Shown here: piece by piece, positions 54,485-63,495 of the stretch
Numbering within the stretch: position 1 is the first letter of the stretch
How the letters are laid out: each line of letters starts with the position of its first letter
DNA from: Anaeromyxobacter diazotrophicus
GTDB taxonomy: Bacteria > Myxococcota > Myxococcia > Myxococcales > Anaeromyxobacteraceae
Direction of reading: 5' to 3'
Assembly: GCF_013340205.1 (NCBI RefSeq)
Contig: NZ_BJTG01000012.1
Coordinates: 1-64,000, forward strand
Length of the DNA stretch: 64,000 nt
Program-made: the position numbers and the translations under genes
Notes under the pieces: generated by a model
What the model saw: only the letters and a program-made list of their open reading frames with translations
Database searches by the model: none
What the model was told of the DNA's origin: nothing

Positions 54485-54958
54485 TCAATCGGAACGGCCG
54501 AGCGAGGCCAGATCGCCCGGCGAGACGTCGCGGGCGCGGGCGAAGCCCGCCACCAGGCGCCCGGCGCGGACGCGCAGCGCGTAGAGCCCGAAGTCGGCGA
54601 GCTCGAAGGTCCTCGCGGCGTCGGGGAAGCGGGCGAGGAAGCGCGCCTTCGCCGCCTCGTGCTCGGGCGTGCCCTCCGCGAGCCGGCGCACCTCGCCGGA
54701 GAGCGTCACCCGCCCGACCTGGAGCGGGTCTCCGGCCGGGTCGTCCGGCAGGTGGAGCAGCGCCGACCACGGCGCGCCGTCTCCGAGCCCCCTCGTGTGC
54801 CGCGCCAGCCCCGAGGCGTGGACGAGGAGCGCCTGGAGGTCGCCGGAGAGGGCGAAGGGCAGGAGCCCGACGTAGGGCGCTCCGTCCACCAGCACCCCCA
54901 GGGAGAGCACCCGCTGATCGAGGAGCTGCCGCAGGAGGCTGGCGTCGTCGGAGTTCAT
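54485..54958 (-). CDS. Pyridoxamine 5'-phosphate oxidase-fold protein
   Basis: 157 residues with the split-barrel FMN-binding fold: LGVLVDGAPYVGLLPFALSG, LLVHASGLARHTRGLGDGAP, QVGRVTLSGEVRRL, KARFLARFPDAARTFELADF, GLYALRVRAGRLVAGFARAR. This is the layout of the HugZ/heme-utilisation-like and PNPOx-related group, which bind FMN or heme. It lies 36 bp upstream of miaB on no shared promoter evidence. Activity unknown. Confidence 0.85.
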   Translation of the reverse strand: MNSDDASLLRQLLDQRVLSLGVLVDGAPYVGLLPFALSGDLQALLVHASGLARHTRGLGDGAPWSALLHLPDDPAGDPLQVGRVTLSGEVRRLAEGTPEHEAAKARFLARFPDAARTFELADFGLYALRVRAGRLVAGFARARDVSPGDLASLGRSD

Positions 54959-54998
54959 GAGGGAGTTGTAACCAGCCCCATCCCCCTCGCCCGCGCCC

Positions 54999-56411
54999 TC
55001 ACCGCCTCCCCGCGCTCCTCGGCACCAGCGCCTCCGCCAGCCCCTCCAGGTCCGCCAGCGTGGTCACCGTCGCCACCCGCTCCACCTTCGCGGCGTACAG
55101 CGGCATCTCGCTGTCCCCCTGCCCCCACGCCCAGCGCTCCTCGGGGCAGATCCACACCACGCGCCGCGCGCGACGGCGCAGCGCCTCCAGCACCCAGGCC
55201 TGCGGCGGGTGGTAGTTCGTGCGCCCGTCGCCGATCACGAGCACGGTGGTGCGGCGGGTCACGGCGGCGAGGTGCCGCGCGTGGAAGGCCGTCAGCGCCC
55301 GCCCGTAGTTGGAGTTCCCGGCCAGGCTCACCACCTGGCCGGCGGTGGCGAGGTCGGCGGCGCGCGCCACGTCGGGCTCGCGCCGGAACGCCTCCGTCAC
55401 CTCCCCGACGTCCGAGACGAACACGAAGCTGCGGACGCGCGTGAAGAGCGCCTGCAGCGTGTAGACGAAGACGAGCATGAGCCGCGAGACGTGGCGGACG
55501 GAGTCGGACACGTCGCACAGCACCACCACGTCCGGCCGCTCGGGCCGCCGGCGCCGGAAGGCGAGCCGCGCCGGGAGGCCGCCGAGCGCCAGGTTCTTGC
55601 GCAAGGTCCGGCGCAGGTGCAGCGCGCCGCGCCGGGCGCGCGCGCGGGAGGCGAGCCGCGCCTGGAGCCGCTCCGCCAGCCGCCGCACCGCCTCCTCGGC
55701 GCGGGCGAGCTCCTCCCGCGAGAGCGCGGCCAGGCCCGCGGGCGCGAGCGCGCGCTGCCGCCGCCCCGCCGCCCGCGCCCGGAGCTCCAGCTCCGCGTAG
55801 CGGCGCGCCGCCTGCTCCAGCGCGTCGAGGAGCTCCCGCAGCCGCCCGGACACGAGCTCGAGCGCGCGCGGGGAGAGCCCGCGGGCGCGCAGGGCCTCCG
55901 GCAGCCCGGTCAGCTCCCGGCCCGCGTCCGGCCCCCCCGCCGCCGCGAACAGGCGCCGCGCGTAGAAGCCGAGCTGGGCCGAGGTGACGAGCGCGGCGAA
56001 GTCGACCTGGCGCGCCGCCCCCTCGAACAGCCGCGCCGCCGCGCCGCGCTCGCCGGTGAGGGCCGCCCGCGCCAGCGGCGACAGGCCCGGCCCGAGCTCC
56101 TGCAGCGCCAGCGCCGCCGCCCGCAGCTCCTCTCCCGAGAGCGCCCCCTCCGGCAGCCCCTCGAGGAGCCCGCGCCCCAGGCCGTCGAGGAGCCGGCCCA
56201 GGCCGGAGAAGTACAGCTCGAAGAGCGCGTCGAAGACCGGCGCGTCGGCGGCGCGCTTCACGAGCGTCACCCGCAGCGCCGCCCGGAGCGCCTCGCGCTC
56301 CTCCACGCCCAGCAAGGCGGCCGCGCGCGCGGCGTCGGCCACCTCGGCCGGCGACACCCGCACGCCGTTCTGGCGCAGCAGCCGCGCGAACTCGACGAGG
56401 CGCGCCTCCAC
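54999..56411 (-). CDS. CoxE-like VWA-domain protein
   Basis: 470 residues. N-terminal helical region (LVEFARLLRQNGVRVSPAEV, DALFELYFSG) is typical of CoxE/DUF58-adjacent VWA proteins. A VWA domain spans about 275-460 with MIDAS-like DVSDSVRHVSRLMLVFVYTL; DVSDS matches the DxSxS form. Later strands are VLVIGDGRTNYHPPQAWVLE and VVWICPEERWAWGQGDSEMP. CoxE normally works with a MoxR AAA+ ATPase, which is not adjacent. Start GTG 56411 is 23 bp from the divergent ABC ATPase start. Confidence 0.85.
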   Translation of the reverse strand: MEARLVEFARLLRQNGVRVSPAEVADAARAAALLGVEEREALRAALRVTLVKRAADAPVFDALFELYFSGLGRLLDGLGRGLLEGLPEGALSGEELRAAALALQELGPGLSPLARAALTGERGAAARLFEGAARQVDFAALVTSAQLGFYARRLFAAAGGPDAGRELTGLPEALRARGLSPRALELVSGRLRELLDALEQAARRYAELELRARAAGRRQRALAPAGLAALSREELARAEEAVRRLAERLQARLASRARARRGALHLRRTLRKNLALGGLPARLAFRRRRPERPDVVVLCDVSDSVRHVSRLMLVFVYTLQALFTRVRSFVFVSDVGEVTEAFRREPDVARAADLATAGQVVSLAGNSNYGRALTAFHARHLAAVTRRTTVLVIGDGRTNYHPPQAWVLEALRRRARRVVWICPEERWAWGQGDSEMPLYAAKVERVATVTTLADLEGLAEALVPRSAGRR

Positions 56412-56434
56412 GGGGCGACTATAGTTCCCGCCGC

Positions 56435-58015
56435 GTGACCGCGCCCCTCGTCGAGCTGTGCGACGTCGACGTCCGCCTCGGCGGCCGCGACGTGCTGACC
56501 GGCCTCTCGCTCGCGCTCCGCGAGGGCGAGTCGTGGGGGCTCGTCGGCGCGAACGGCTCGGGCAAGTCCACCCTGCTGCGGCTGCTCCGGGGCGAGCTGT
56601 GGCCGGCCCACGGCCGCGGCCGCCGCGTCTTCCACCTGGCGGGCGCGCCCGAGGAGAGCCCCATCGGCGTCCGCGAGCGGATCGGCCTCGTCTCGCCCGA
56701 GCTGCAGCAGGAGTACGTGCGGCGGGACTGGGCGCTGCCGGCGGAGGCGGTGGTCCGCAGCGGCTTCACCGACAGCGTCTACCCTCCCGAGGCGGCGACG
56801 CCGGCTCAGGCGGCGCGGGTGGAGGAGACGCTGGCGGCGCTGGGGGCGGCGCCGCTCGCCCGCCGCTCCATCCTCGAGCTGAGCTCCGGCGAGGCGCGCC
56901 GGGTCCTCCTCGCCCGCGCGCTGGTGGGGCGGCCGCGGCTCCTCTTCCTCGACGAGCCCTGCCACGGGCTCGACGCCGCGGCGCGGGCGGGGTTCCTCGC
57001 GCTCGTCTCGGCGGTGGCGCGCGGCGGCACGCCGGTGGTGGTCGCGACCCACCGGCGCGACGAGCTGGTCCCGGAGATCACCCGGGTGGCGGTGCTGCAC
57101 GGGGGGAAGATCCTGGCGCAGGGGGGGCGGGAGGAGGTGCTCGGGCGGCACCGGGGGGGGCCGGCGGCCTCGACCGCGACCGCGACCGCGACCGCGAACC
57201 CGACCGCGAACCCGACCGCGACCTCGACCTCGACCCCGACCGCGAACCCGACTGCGACCGCGAACCCGACGCCGGCGGCCGGCCCGGCGACCGCGGGGCC
57301 CCCCTCGAGCTCGATCCTCCTCTCCATCTCCCACGCCGACGTGAACGTCGAGGGGCGGCCGGCGCTGCGGGATCTCTCCTGGACGGTGCGGCGGGGCGAG
57401 AGCTGGGCCGTGGTGGGGCCGAACGGCGCCGGGAAGTCCACCCTGCTGCGCCTCGTGGTGGGCGACGAGCAGGCGATGCCGGGCGGGCGGGTGGCGCGGC
57501 TCGACCTGGGCGAGCGCGCCAGCGTCTTCGAGGTGAAGGCGCGGGTGGGCTTCGTGTCGCCCGACCTGCAGGCGCGCCACCGCGGCGACGTGCTGGCCGA
57601 GGAGGTCGTGGCCTCCGGCTTCACCGCCAGCATCGGCGCGGTCGAGCCCGCCACCGAGGCGCAGCGCGCCGCCGCCTCCCGCGCCATGGAGCGCCTGCGG
57701 GTGGCGCACCTCGCCGGCCGGCGCATCCACGGCCTCTCCTTCGGGGAGCTGCGGCGGCTGCTCCTGGCGCGCGCGCTGGTGGCCGGGCCCGAGCTGCTCG
57801 TGCTCGACGAGCCGTGCGACGGCCTCGACCCCGAGGCGCGCGCGGCGCTGCTGGACGACGTCGAGCGCCTCGCCCGGTCCGGCACGCCGCTCGTGCTCGT
57901 CACCCACCACGCGGAGGACCTCGTGGCCGCCCTCGACCACGTCCTCGAGCTCGCCGCCGGGCGGGCCGTCTACCAGGGCCCGCGCGCCGGCTGGCGCGCC
58001 GGAGGGAGCGCGTGA
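56435..58015 (+). CDS. Twin ABC ATPase (ModF-like) with repeat-encoded linker
   Basis: 526 residues with two ABC modules and no membrane span. Module 1: Walker A GANGSGKSTLL near 40, signature LSSGEARRVLLARAL, Walker B LLFLDEPCHGLD. Module 2: Walker A GPNGAGKSTLL near 330, signature LSFGELRRLLLARAL, Walker B LLVLDEPCDGLD. DEPCxGLD and two modules resemble E. coli ModF. Between them, residues about 246-279 (TATATATANPTANPTATSTS) are encoded by short tandem repeats. GTG 56435 follows TATAGT by 9 bp. Stop overlaps the M48 start. Confidence 0.88.
   Translation: MTAPLVELCDVDVRLGGRDVLTGLSLALREGESWGLVGANGSGKSTLLRLLRGELWPAHGRGRRVFHLAGAPEESPIGVRERIGLVSPELQQEYVRRDWALPAEAVVRSGFTDSVYPPEAATPAQAARVEETLAALGAAPLARRSILELSSGEARRVLLARALVGRPRLLFLDEPCHGLDAAARAGFLALVSAVARGGTPVVVATHRRDELVPEITRVAVLHGGKILAQGGREEVLGRHRGGPAASTATATATANPTANPTATSTSTPTANPTATANPTPAAGPATAGPPSSSILLSISHADVNVEGRPALRDLSWTVRRGESWAVVGPNGAGKSTLLRLVVGDEQAMPGGRVARLDLGERASVFEVKARVGFVSPDLQARHRGDVLAEEVVASGFTASIGAVEPATEAQRAAASRAMERLRVAHLAGRRIHGLSFGELRRLLLARALVAGPELLVLDEPCDGLDPEARAALLDDVERLARSGTPLVLVTHHAEDLVAALDHVLELAAGRAVYQGPRAGWRAGGSA
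57171..57270 (+). repeat. Tandem GACCGC/GAACCC hexanucleotide repeat in ABC linker
   Basis: About 100 bp of imperfect 6- and 12-base units (CGACCG, GACCGCGAACCC) within the twin ABC gene. The unit length is a multiple of three, so gain or loss would alter only linker length. It encodes alternating Thr-Ala and Asn-Pro-Thr. Confidence 0.75.
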
Positions 58016-59283
58016 CCCAGCTCGTGACCGGCCTCTTCCTCGCCTTCTTCCTGGCGCAGCTCGCCGTCGAGAGCGGGCTCGCGCTCGCCAACCTCCGCCA
58101 CGTCGCGCGCGCCGGCGACGCGGTGCCGCCGCCGCTCGCCGGGCGGCTCGACCCGGACACCGCCCGCCGCAGCCGCGCCTACACGCTGGCGCGCGGCCGC
58201 TTCGGCCTCGCCCAGGCCGCCTGGGGCACCGCCGTCACGCTCGCCCTGCTCTTCTCCGGCGTCCTGCCCGCGCTCGACGCGTGGCTCGCCGGTCGCGGCC
58301 TCGGCGGCGCGCACCGCTTCGCCGCCTTCCTGGCGGCGCTCGCGGCCGCCACCGCGCTCCTCGACCTGCCCTTCTCGCTCTACTCCACCTTCGCGCTCGA
58401 GCAGCGCTTCGGCTTCAACCGCGCCACGCCCGCGCTCTGGCTGAAGGACCGGCTGAAGGGGCTCCTGCTCGCGGCGGCCCTGGGGCTCCCGCTCCTCTAC
58501 GCGACCTACGGCTTCTTCGCCCTCACCGGGCGCGCCTGGTGGCTGTGGCTGTTCGCGTTCCTGGCGGCGGTCCAGATCGCGCTCGTCTGGCTCTACCCCA
58601 CCCTCATCGCGCCGCTCTTCAACCGCTTCGCCCCGCTGCCGGAGGGCCCGCTGCGCGCGCGGCTGGAGGAGATGGCCCGCCAGGCCGGCTTCGCCACCCG
58701 CGGCCTCTACGTCATGGACGCCTCGCGCCGCTCCGGCCACTCCAACGCCTACTTCACCGGCTTCTTCCGGCCGCGCATCGTGCTCTTCGACACGCTGGTG
58801 GCGCAGATGACGGTGGACGAGACCGCGGCGGTGCTCGCCCACGAGATCGGCCACTACCAGGCGCGCCACGTCCACCGGCGGCTCGCGCTCGGGCTCGGGG
58901 TCCAGCTCGCCTCGCTGGCGGCGCTGGCCTGGCTCGTGCGCTGGCCGCCGCTCTTCCAGGCGTTCGGCTTCGCGGCGCCCTCGCTGGAGGCGGCGGTGGC
59001 CCTCGCCTCGCTCGGCGGCGGCGCCTTCACCTTCTTCCTCGCGCCGCTCTCGAGCTTCGTGTCGCGCCGGCACGAGTACGAGGCCGACCGGCGCTCGGTC
59101 GCCCTGGCGCGGGCGCCGGCGGCGCTCGCCTCGGCGCTCGTCAAGCTGAACCGGGAGAACCTCTCGAACCTGCACCCGCACCCCTGGTACAGCGCCTGGC
59201 ACTACAGCCACCCCACCCTGCTGGAGCGGCTGGCCGCGCTGGAGGCGCTGCCCGCCCCCGCTCAGGAGCGCGCCGGCGCGTAG
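58012..59283 (+). CDS. M48-family membrane zinc metalloprotease (Ste24-like)
   Basis: 423 residues with several hydrophobic helices. The zinc motif HExxH is AVLAHEIGHYQARHVH near 280, and the third ligand Glu is in RHEYEADRRSVALA near 350. LDLPFSLYSTFALEQRFGFN and SRRSGHSNAYFTGFF are characteristic of CAAX-protease-like Ste24 homologues. In bacteria these do membrane-protein quality control. GTG 58012 overlaps the ABC stop and has GGAGGG upstream. Its last 22 bp overlap the convergent acyl-CoA ligase gene. Confidence 0.93.
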   Translation: MTQLVTGLFLAFFLAQLAVESGLALANLRHVARAGDAVPPPLAGRLDPDTARRSRAYTLARGRFGLAQAAWGTAVTLALLFSGVLPALDAWLAGRGLGGAHRFAAFLAALAAATALLDLPFSLYSTFALEQRFGFNRATPALWLKDRLKGLLLAAALGLPLLYATYGFFALTGRAWWLWLFAFLAAVQIALVWLYPTLIAPLFNRFAPLPEGPLRARLEEMARQAGFATRGLYVMDASRRSGHSNAYFTGFFRPRIVLFDTLVAQMTVDETAAVLAHEIGHYQARHVHRRLALGLGVQLASLAALAWLVRWPPLFQAFGFAAPSLEAAVALASLGGGAFTFFLAPLSSFVSRRHEYEADRRSVALARAPAALASALVKLNRENLSNLHPHPWYSAWHYSHPTLLERLAALEALPAPAQERAGA

Positions 59284-60974
59284 AGCGCCTCCACCTGCGC
59301 CGCGGCCCAGCGCAGGAAGGCGTCGCGCTTCACCTTGAGCGTGGGGGTGACGAGCGCCGGGTGCTGGTCGAGCGAGCCCGGGATGATCAGCACCCGCTTC
59401 GGCTTCTCGTACTCGGAGAAGCCGGCCAGGGCGGCGCGGGCCTGCTCGAGCAGCTCGACCGCCGGGTCGCGGCCCGCCGCCCCGAGCCGCTCCAGCTCGG
59501 CCGGCGGCACGAACAGCGCCGCCGCCACGAAGGGCCGGCCGTCCCCCAGCAGCACCGCGCCGCTGAAGGGCGGGGTCGAGGCGAGGACCTGCTCGATGGG
59601 CTCGGGCGAGAGCTTCTTGCCGGTGGAGAGCACGAGCAGGCTCTTCTTGCGCCCCTCCACGTGCAGGGTCCCGTCCTCCGCGAACCGCGCCAGATCGCCG
59701 GTGCGGAAGTAGCCGTCGGCGGTGAAGGCGCCCTCCTCGTCCTCCGGGTCGAGGTAGCCCGTCATGAGCGTGCCGCCGCGCACGCACAGCTCGCCGTCCG
59801 GCTCGAGCCGCGCCTCGACCACCGAGGAGAGGTGGCCGGCCGAGCCGGGCACGCGCCGGCCGGAGAAGAGGTTCGAGGAGATGAGCCCGGCCGTCTCGGT
59901 CATGCCGTAGAGCTCGACGAAGGGCAGCCCGAGCTCCTCGAAGAAGGTCTCGAGCCCGGGCGCCGCGCCGGCGCCGCCGGAGAAGAGCCCGCGGACCCGG
60001 CCGCCCAGCTTCCGGCGCACGGCCCGGGGCGCGAGCCGCCGCCCGAGGGGCCTCGCCCAGCGCGGCAGGCGCGCCAGGCGCGCCTCGACCTCGCCGCGGA
60101 TGCGCTCGTACAAGAGCGGCACCGAGAAGAGGTAGGTCGGCCCGAGCGCGAGCCCGCGCGGCACGTCCTCGCGCCGCGCCACCAGGATGAGCCGGTGCCC
60201 CTGCGCCAGCGCCAGCATGAACTGGTCGTGGCCCGCCACGTGCCCGAAGGGCAGGAAGTGCAGCCCGTCGTCCTCCTCGGTGACGGCGGTCGAGGCGCGG
60301 CCGTCCTCGATGGCGCGCAGCATGGCGCGCTGGGGGAGGCGCACGCCCTTGGGCCGGCCGGTGGTGCCGCTGGTGAAGAGGAGCAGGAACGGGTCCTCGC
60401 CGTCGCCCCCGGCGACGAGCGCGTCCAGCTCGGCGGGGGAGAGCTCGGGGGCCGCGCCCTCGAAGATCTCGCCGTAGGAGACGGCGGCGACCCCGGGCGG
60501 CAGCGCGCCGGCCGCGAGCGGCTCGCGCGCCACCACCGTCGCGAGCCCGGCGGCCGCGAGCGCGCCGGCCGCGCCGGAGAGCTTCGACCACTGCGCCGCG
60601 TCGGAGACGACGAGGAGCCGCGGCTTCACCCTGAGCCCGATGGCGGCCGCCTGCTCCCCGCCGAGCTGCGCGAAGATCGCGGCCGGCTCGGCCTTGAGCG
60701 CCTGCGCGGCCAGCGAGAGCGCCTGCCACTCGGCGCCGTTCTCGGCGAAGAAGAGCAGCCGGTCGCCCGCGCCCACGCCGCGGCCGCGCAGGAAGGCGAC
60801 GGCGCGGCGCACGGCCCGCTCGAAGTCTCCGAAGGTGAGCTGGCGCGGCGGGGCCTCGGGCGCGCGGGGGTCGACGACGCGCAGGAAGAGCGCGCCGGGC
60901 TTGCGGCGCGCCACCGCCACCAGCGCCTGGGGGAGCGTCTTGGAACCGAAGGGTGCCGTGCCGGGGATGGCCAT
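59262..60974 (-). CDS. AMP-dependent long-chain acyl-CoA synthetase
   Basis: 570 residues. ATP motif FLLLFTSGTTGRPKGVRLPQ near 205; A5 LPFVELYGMTETAGLISSNL near 345; GYFRTGDLARFAEDGTLH (A7); EGRKKSLLVLSTGKKLSPEP (A8) near 440; C-terminal catalytic Lys in VTPTLKVKRDAF near 550. Same class as the ligase at 37966-39783, but clearly a separate lineage with a shorter central region. It converges on and overlaps the M48 gene by 22 bp. Chain length preference unknown. Confidence 0.9.
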   Translation of the reverse strand: MAIPGTAPFGSKTLPQALVAVARRKPGALFLRVVDPRAPEAPPRQLTFGDFERAVRRAVAFLRGRGVGAGDRLLFFAENGAEWQALSLAAQALKAEPAAIFAQLGGEQAAAIGLRVKPRLLVVSDAAQWSKLSGAAGALAAAGLATVVAREPLAAGALPPGVAAVSYGEIFEGAAPELSPAELDALVAGGDGEDPFLLLFTSGTTGRPKGVRLPQRAMLRAIEDGRASTAVTEEDDGLHFLPFGHVAGHDQFMLALAQGHRLILVARREDVPRGLALGPTYLFSVPLLYERIRGEVEARLARLPRWARPLGRRLAPRAVRRKLGGRVRGLFSGGAGAAPGLETFFEELGLPFVELYGMTETAGLISSNLFSGRRVPGSAGHLSSVVEARLEPDGELCVRGGTLMTGYLDPEDEEGAFTADGYFRTGDLARFAEDGTLHVEGRKKSLLVLSTGKKLSPEPIEQVLASTPPFSGAVLLGDGRPFVAAALFVPPAELERLGAAGRDPAVELLEQARAALAGFSEYEKPKRVLIIPGSLDQHPALVTPTLKVKRDAFLRWAAAQVEALYAPARS

Positions 60975-61001
60975 GAGCGAGATCGATCGTGCGGGGACCG
61001 C

Positions 61002-62345
61002 TCAGCGGGTGAGCAGCGCCACCGCCTCCACGTGGTGGGTCTGGGGGAACATGTCGACGGGCTGGATCGCCTCGACGGTGTACCCCACCTGGCCGCAGGC
61101 GCGCAGGTCCCGCGCGAGCGTGGCGGGGTCGCAGGAGACGTACACCGCGCGCGGGACGTCGAGCTCGCGCAGGACGGCGCCCACCCCGGGCGCGCCCTGG
61201 CGCGGCGGGTCGAGGAGCGCGGCCCCGTAGCGGCGGGAGGCCGCCCCGCGCTCGCGGGCGAGCCCGCGCGCCACCGCCAGCGCGTCGCCGGCCAGGAACC
61301 GCACGCGCGAGGCGCCGCGCGCGCCGGCGGCCTCCGCGGCCTCCGCGGCGTCGAGGCGCGCCAGCTCGAGGGCGGGGCCCTGCCCCTCCACCGCGTCCAC
61401 GTGGCGCGCGCGCGCGGCCAGCGGGCCGGTGAAGTTGCCGGCGCCGCAGTACAGCTCGAGCACCTCCTCGCCGTCGGGGCGGAGGAGCTCCAGCGCCGAG
61501 GCCACCAGGAGCGCGTTGGCGCCGCGGTTCGCCTGCTGGAAGACGTCGGGGCGCGAGCGCTGCCGCCCGGCGGCGGGCTCGCCGGGGCGCCGCGCGTGGC
61601 GCAGCACCGGGTCGCCCACGGCGGCGGAAGGCGCGCCCTCGGCGCCGAGCACCACGCCCGCCAGCGCCGGCACGGCGGCGAGGAGCGCCTCGGCGCGGGC
61701 GCGCGCGGCGGGGGTGATCGCGGCGAGCTGCAGGAAGGCGGCGCCCTTCCCGTCCAGCGCCGACCACTCGAGCGTCACCTCGCGCGCCTCGAGGCGGGCC
61801 GCGAGGAGCGCCGGGCCGGCCACCTCGCGCAGCGCGTCCAGCTCCTCGGCGAGGAGGTGGCAGCCGGTGAGCTGCACCGGATCGTGCGAGCGGCGCCGGA
61901 AGAAGACGAGCCGGCCGGTGTGGCGGTCGAGGTGGAACTTGGCGCGGCTCCGGTAGCGCAGCGGCCGCGGCGACGGGAGGATGGGGAGCGCGCGGTAGCG
62001 GCCCGCCTCGAGCCGCCCGATCCGGCGCAGCGTCTCGGCGAAGGCGCGCTCCTTCGCCTCGACCTGCGCGCCGTAGGCGAGGTGGAGCCACTCGCAGCCG
62101 CCGCACATCGCCTCGGCGAGCGGCTCGCTCATCCCGAAGTGCGGGCACGGGGCGGCCACCCGCGCCGGCCCCTCGCGCAGGAGCCGCGCCGGCGGGACGT
62201 GGGCGGGGCCCTCGCCCCCGGGCAGCTCCACCTCGACCCGGTCGCCGGGCGCGGTGAAGGGCGCGAACACGGGTCGGCCCTCGCCGGTGCGGCCGACGCC
62301 CTCGCCGCCCGGGGCGAGATCGACGATGTCGAGGGTGGTCCTCAC
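61002..62345 (-). CDS. 23S rRNA/tRNA uracil-5-methyltransferase (RlmD/TrmA family)
   Basis: 447 residues. N-terminal TRAM domain (LDIVDLAPGGEGVGRTGEGR), an iron-sulfur Cys set (APCPHF, MCGGCEWLHL, LTGCHLL) as in RlmD/RlmCD, and a Rossmann methyltransferase with VLELYCGAGNFTGPLAA near 305. The catalytic nucleophile Cys is in AVYVSCDPATLARDLRACG near 405; the base-binding FQQANRGAN is also typical. It methylates C5 of a uridine in RNA; which one cannot be told. Start GTG 62345. Confidence 0.92.
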   Translation of the reverse strand: MRTTLDIVDLAPGGEGVGRTGEGRPVFAPFTAPGDRVEVELPGGEGPAHVPPARLLREGPARVAAPCPHFGMSEPLAEAMCGGCEWLHLAYGAQVEAKERAFAETLRRIGRLEAGRYRALPILPSPRPLRYRSRAKFHLDRHTGRLVFFRRRSHDPVQLTGCHLLAEELDALREVAGPALLAARLEAREVTLEWSALDGKGAAFLQLAAITPAARARAEALLAAVPALAGVVLGAEGAPSAAVGDPVLRHARRPGEPAAGRQRSRPDVFQQANRGANALLVASALELLRPDGEEVLELYCGAGNFTGPLAARARHVDAVEGQGPALELARLDAAEAAEAAGARGASRVRFLAGDALAVARGLARERGAASRRYGAALLDPPRQGAPGVGAVLRELDVPRAVYVSCDPATLARDLRACGQVGYTVEAIQPVDMFPQTHHVEAVALLTR

Positions 62346-62393
62346 CGGAGGGGAGAGTCGTAAAGGACGCGCCTGCGCCGCGCCCGGCGGGCG

Positions 62394-62756
62394 CTAGCCG
62401 GCGCCGAGGTCGCGCCGGAGCCGCTCGACCAGCTCCTCGATGCGGGCGCGCGTGCCCGGGTCCAGCTCGAGGAGCTCGACCGCCATCCCGGCCGCCGCGC
62501 CGCCGTCCTCGTCCGGCTCGACGGCGCGGGTGACGCGCCCGGCCACGTCGATGGGCGAGCCGTCGCCGGGGAGCTGGACGATGAGCTTCAGCACCGTGCC
62601 CACCGGCAGTGGCTTGCGGGAGTTGATGAACAGCCCGCCGATGGAGATGTCGGTGGCCCAGTCCGTGAGGAAGCTCCCCTCCGACCGGTACGCCACCGGC
62701 ACCTCGTGGTGGAGGCGCGCCGAGCGGCGGCGGTTGTCTTCCTTCGTCTTCGGCAC
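62394..62756 (-). CDS. PilZ-domain protein
   Basis: 120 residues, a single PilZ domain. The c-di-GMP motif is complete: RRRSARLHH (RxxxR) near 10 and TDISIGGLFI (D/N-x-S-x-x-G) near 35. Strands LKLIVQLPGDGSPIDVAGRV and AAGMAVELLELD follow. It is expected to bind c-di-GMP and act in motility or surface behaviour. Start GTG 62756 lies 9 bp after a good promoter. Confidence 0.92.
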   Translation of the reverse strand: MPKTKEDNRRRSARLHHEVPVAYRSEGSFLTDWATDISIGGLFINSRKPLPVGTVLKLIVQLPGDGSPIDVAGRVTRAVEPDEDGGAAAGMAVELLELDPGTRARIEELVERLRRDLGAG

Positions 62757-62765
62757 GCGACGTCG

Positions 62766-62794
62766 AGTGTAGCAGGCGGCGGCGGGACGTCCAA
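62766..62794 (-). promoter_or_regulatory. PilZ gene promoter, very short leader
   Basis: On minus: -35 TTGGAC (62789-62794), 17-bp spacer, -10 TACACT (62766-62771). The predicted start is about 3 bp before the GTG, leaving no room for a Shine-Dalgarno site. Confidence 0.55.
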
Positions 62795-62832
62795 CGGTGC
62801 GGCGCGCCCGCGCGACGAGCGGCCGCGCCGCT

Positions 62833-63489
62833 TCACACCGCCATCGGCTTCACGTCCGGCGCCACGATGAGCTTCGGCTCGGTGAGCTTCTGGACCTGCT
62901 CCACCGTCGCCCCCGGCGCCAGCTCGCGCAGGATGAGGCCGTCCTGCGCCACGTCGATCCAGGCGAGGTCGGTGCACACCGCCGACACGCAGCGCTTGCC
63001 GGTGAGCGGCAGCGCGCACTGGCGCAGGAGCTTCGGCTTCCCCTCGCGGTTGGCGTGCTCCATCATCACCACCACCCGCCGCGCGCCCACCACCAGGTCC
63101 ATCCCCCCGCCCATCCCCTTCACCATCTTCCCGGGGACCACCCAGTTGGCGAGGTCACCGCGCTCGGAGACCTCGAGCGCGCCCAGGATGGCGAGGTCGA
63201 TGTGCCCGCCGCGGATCATGGCGAACGACTCGGCCGACGAGAAGTAGGCGGTGCCCGGGATCTCGGTGACGGTCTCCTTCCCGGCGTTGATGAGGTCGGG
63301 GTCGACCTCGTCGTCGCGCGGGTAGGGGCCGACCCCCAGCATCCCGTTCTCGGACTGGAGCACCACCTCCACGCCCGGCGGCACGTAGTTCGCGACCAGG
63401 GTCGGCATGCCGATGCCGAGGTTGACGTAGAAGCCGTCCTGGAGCTCGCGCGCGACGCGCTGGGCGATCTGCTCTCGGGTGAGGGGCAT
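62833..63489 (-). CDS. 3-oxoacid CoA-transferase subunit B
   Basis: 218 residues, the usual size. Catalytic Glu is in [14 protein letters not shown] near 47 (SENG). Other family motifs: [60 protein letters not shown]. Together with subunit A upstream (6 bp gap) it transfers CoA from succinyl- or acetyl-CoA to a 3-oxoacid such as acetoacetate (ScoB/AtoA/PcaJ type). Which acid is not clear. Confidence 0.95.
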   Translation of the reverse strand: MPLTREQIAQRVARELQDGFYVNLGIGMPTLVANYVPPGVEVVLQSENGMLGVGPYPRDDEVDPDLINAGKETVTEIPGTAYFSSAESFAMIRGGHIDLAILGALEVSERGDLANWVVPGKMVKGMGGGMDLVVGARRVVVMMEHANREGKPKLLRQCALPLTGKRCVSAVCTDLAWIDVAQDGLILRELAPGATVEQVQKLTEPKLIVAPDVKPMAV

Positions 63490-63495
63490 TCCTCG

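Noticed and set aside
57970-62148. 1392-codon open frame on minus
   Set aside because: Crosses three real genes in the wrong frame; composition is Arg/Ala/Gly shadow. High GC removes stop codons.
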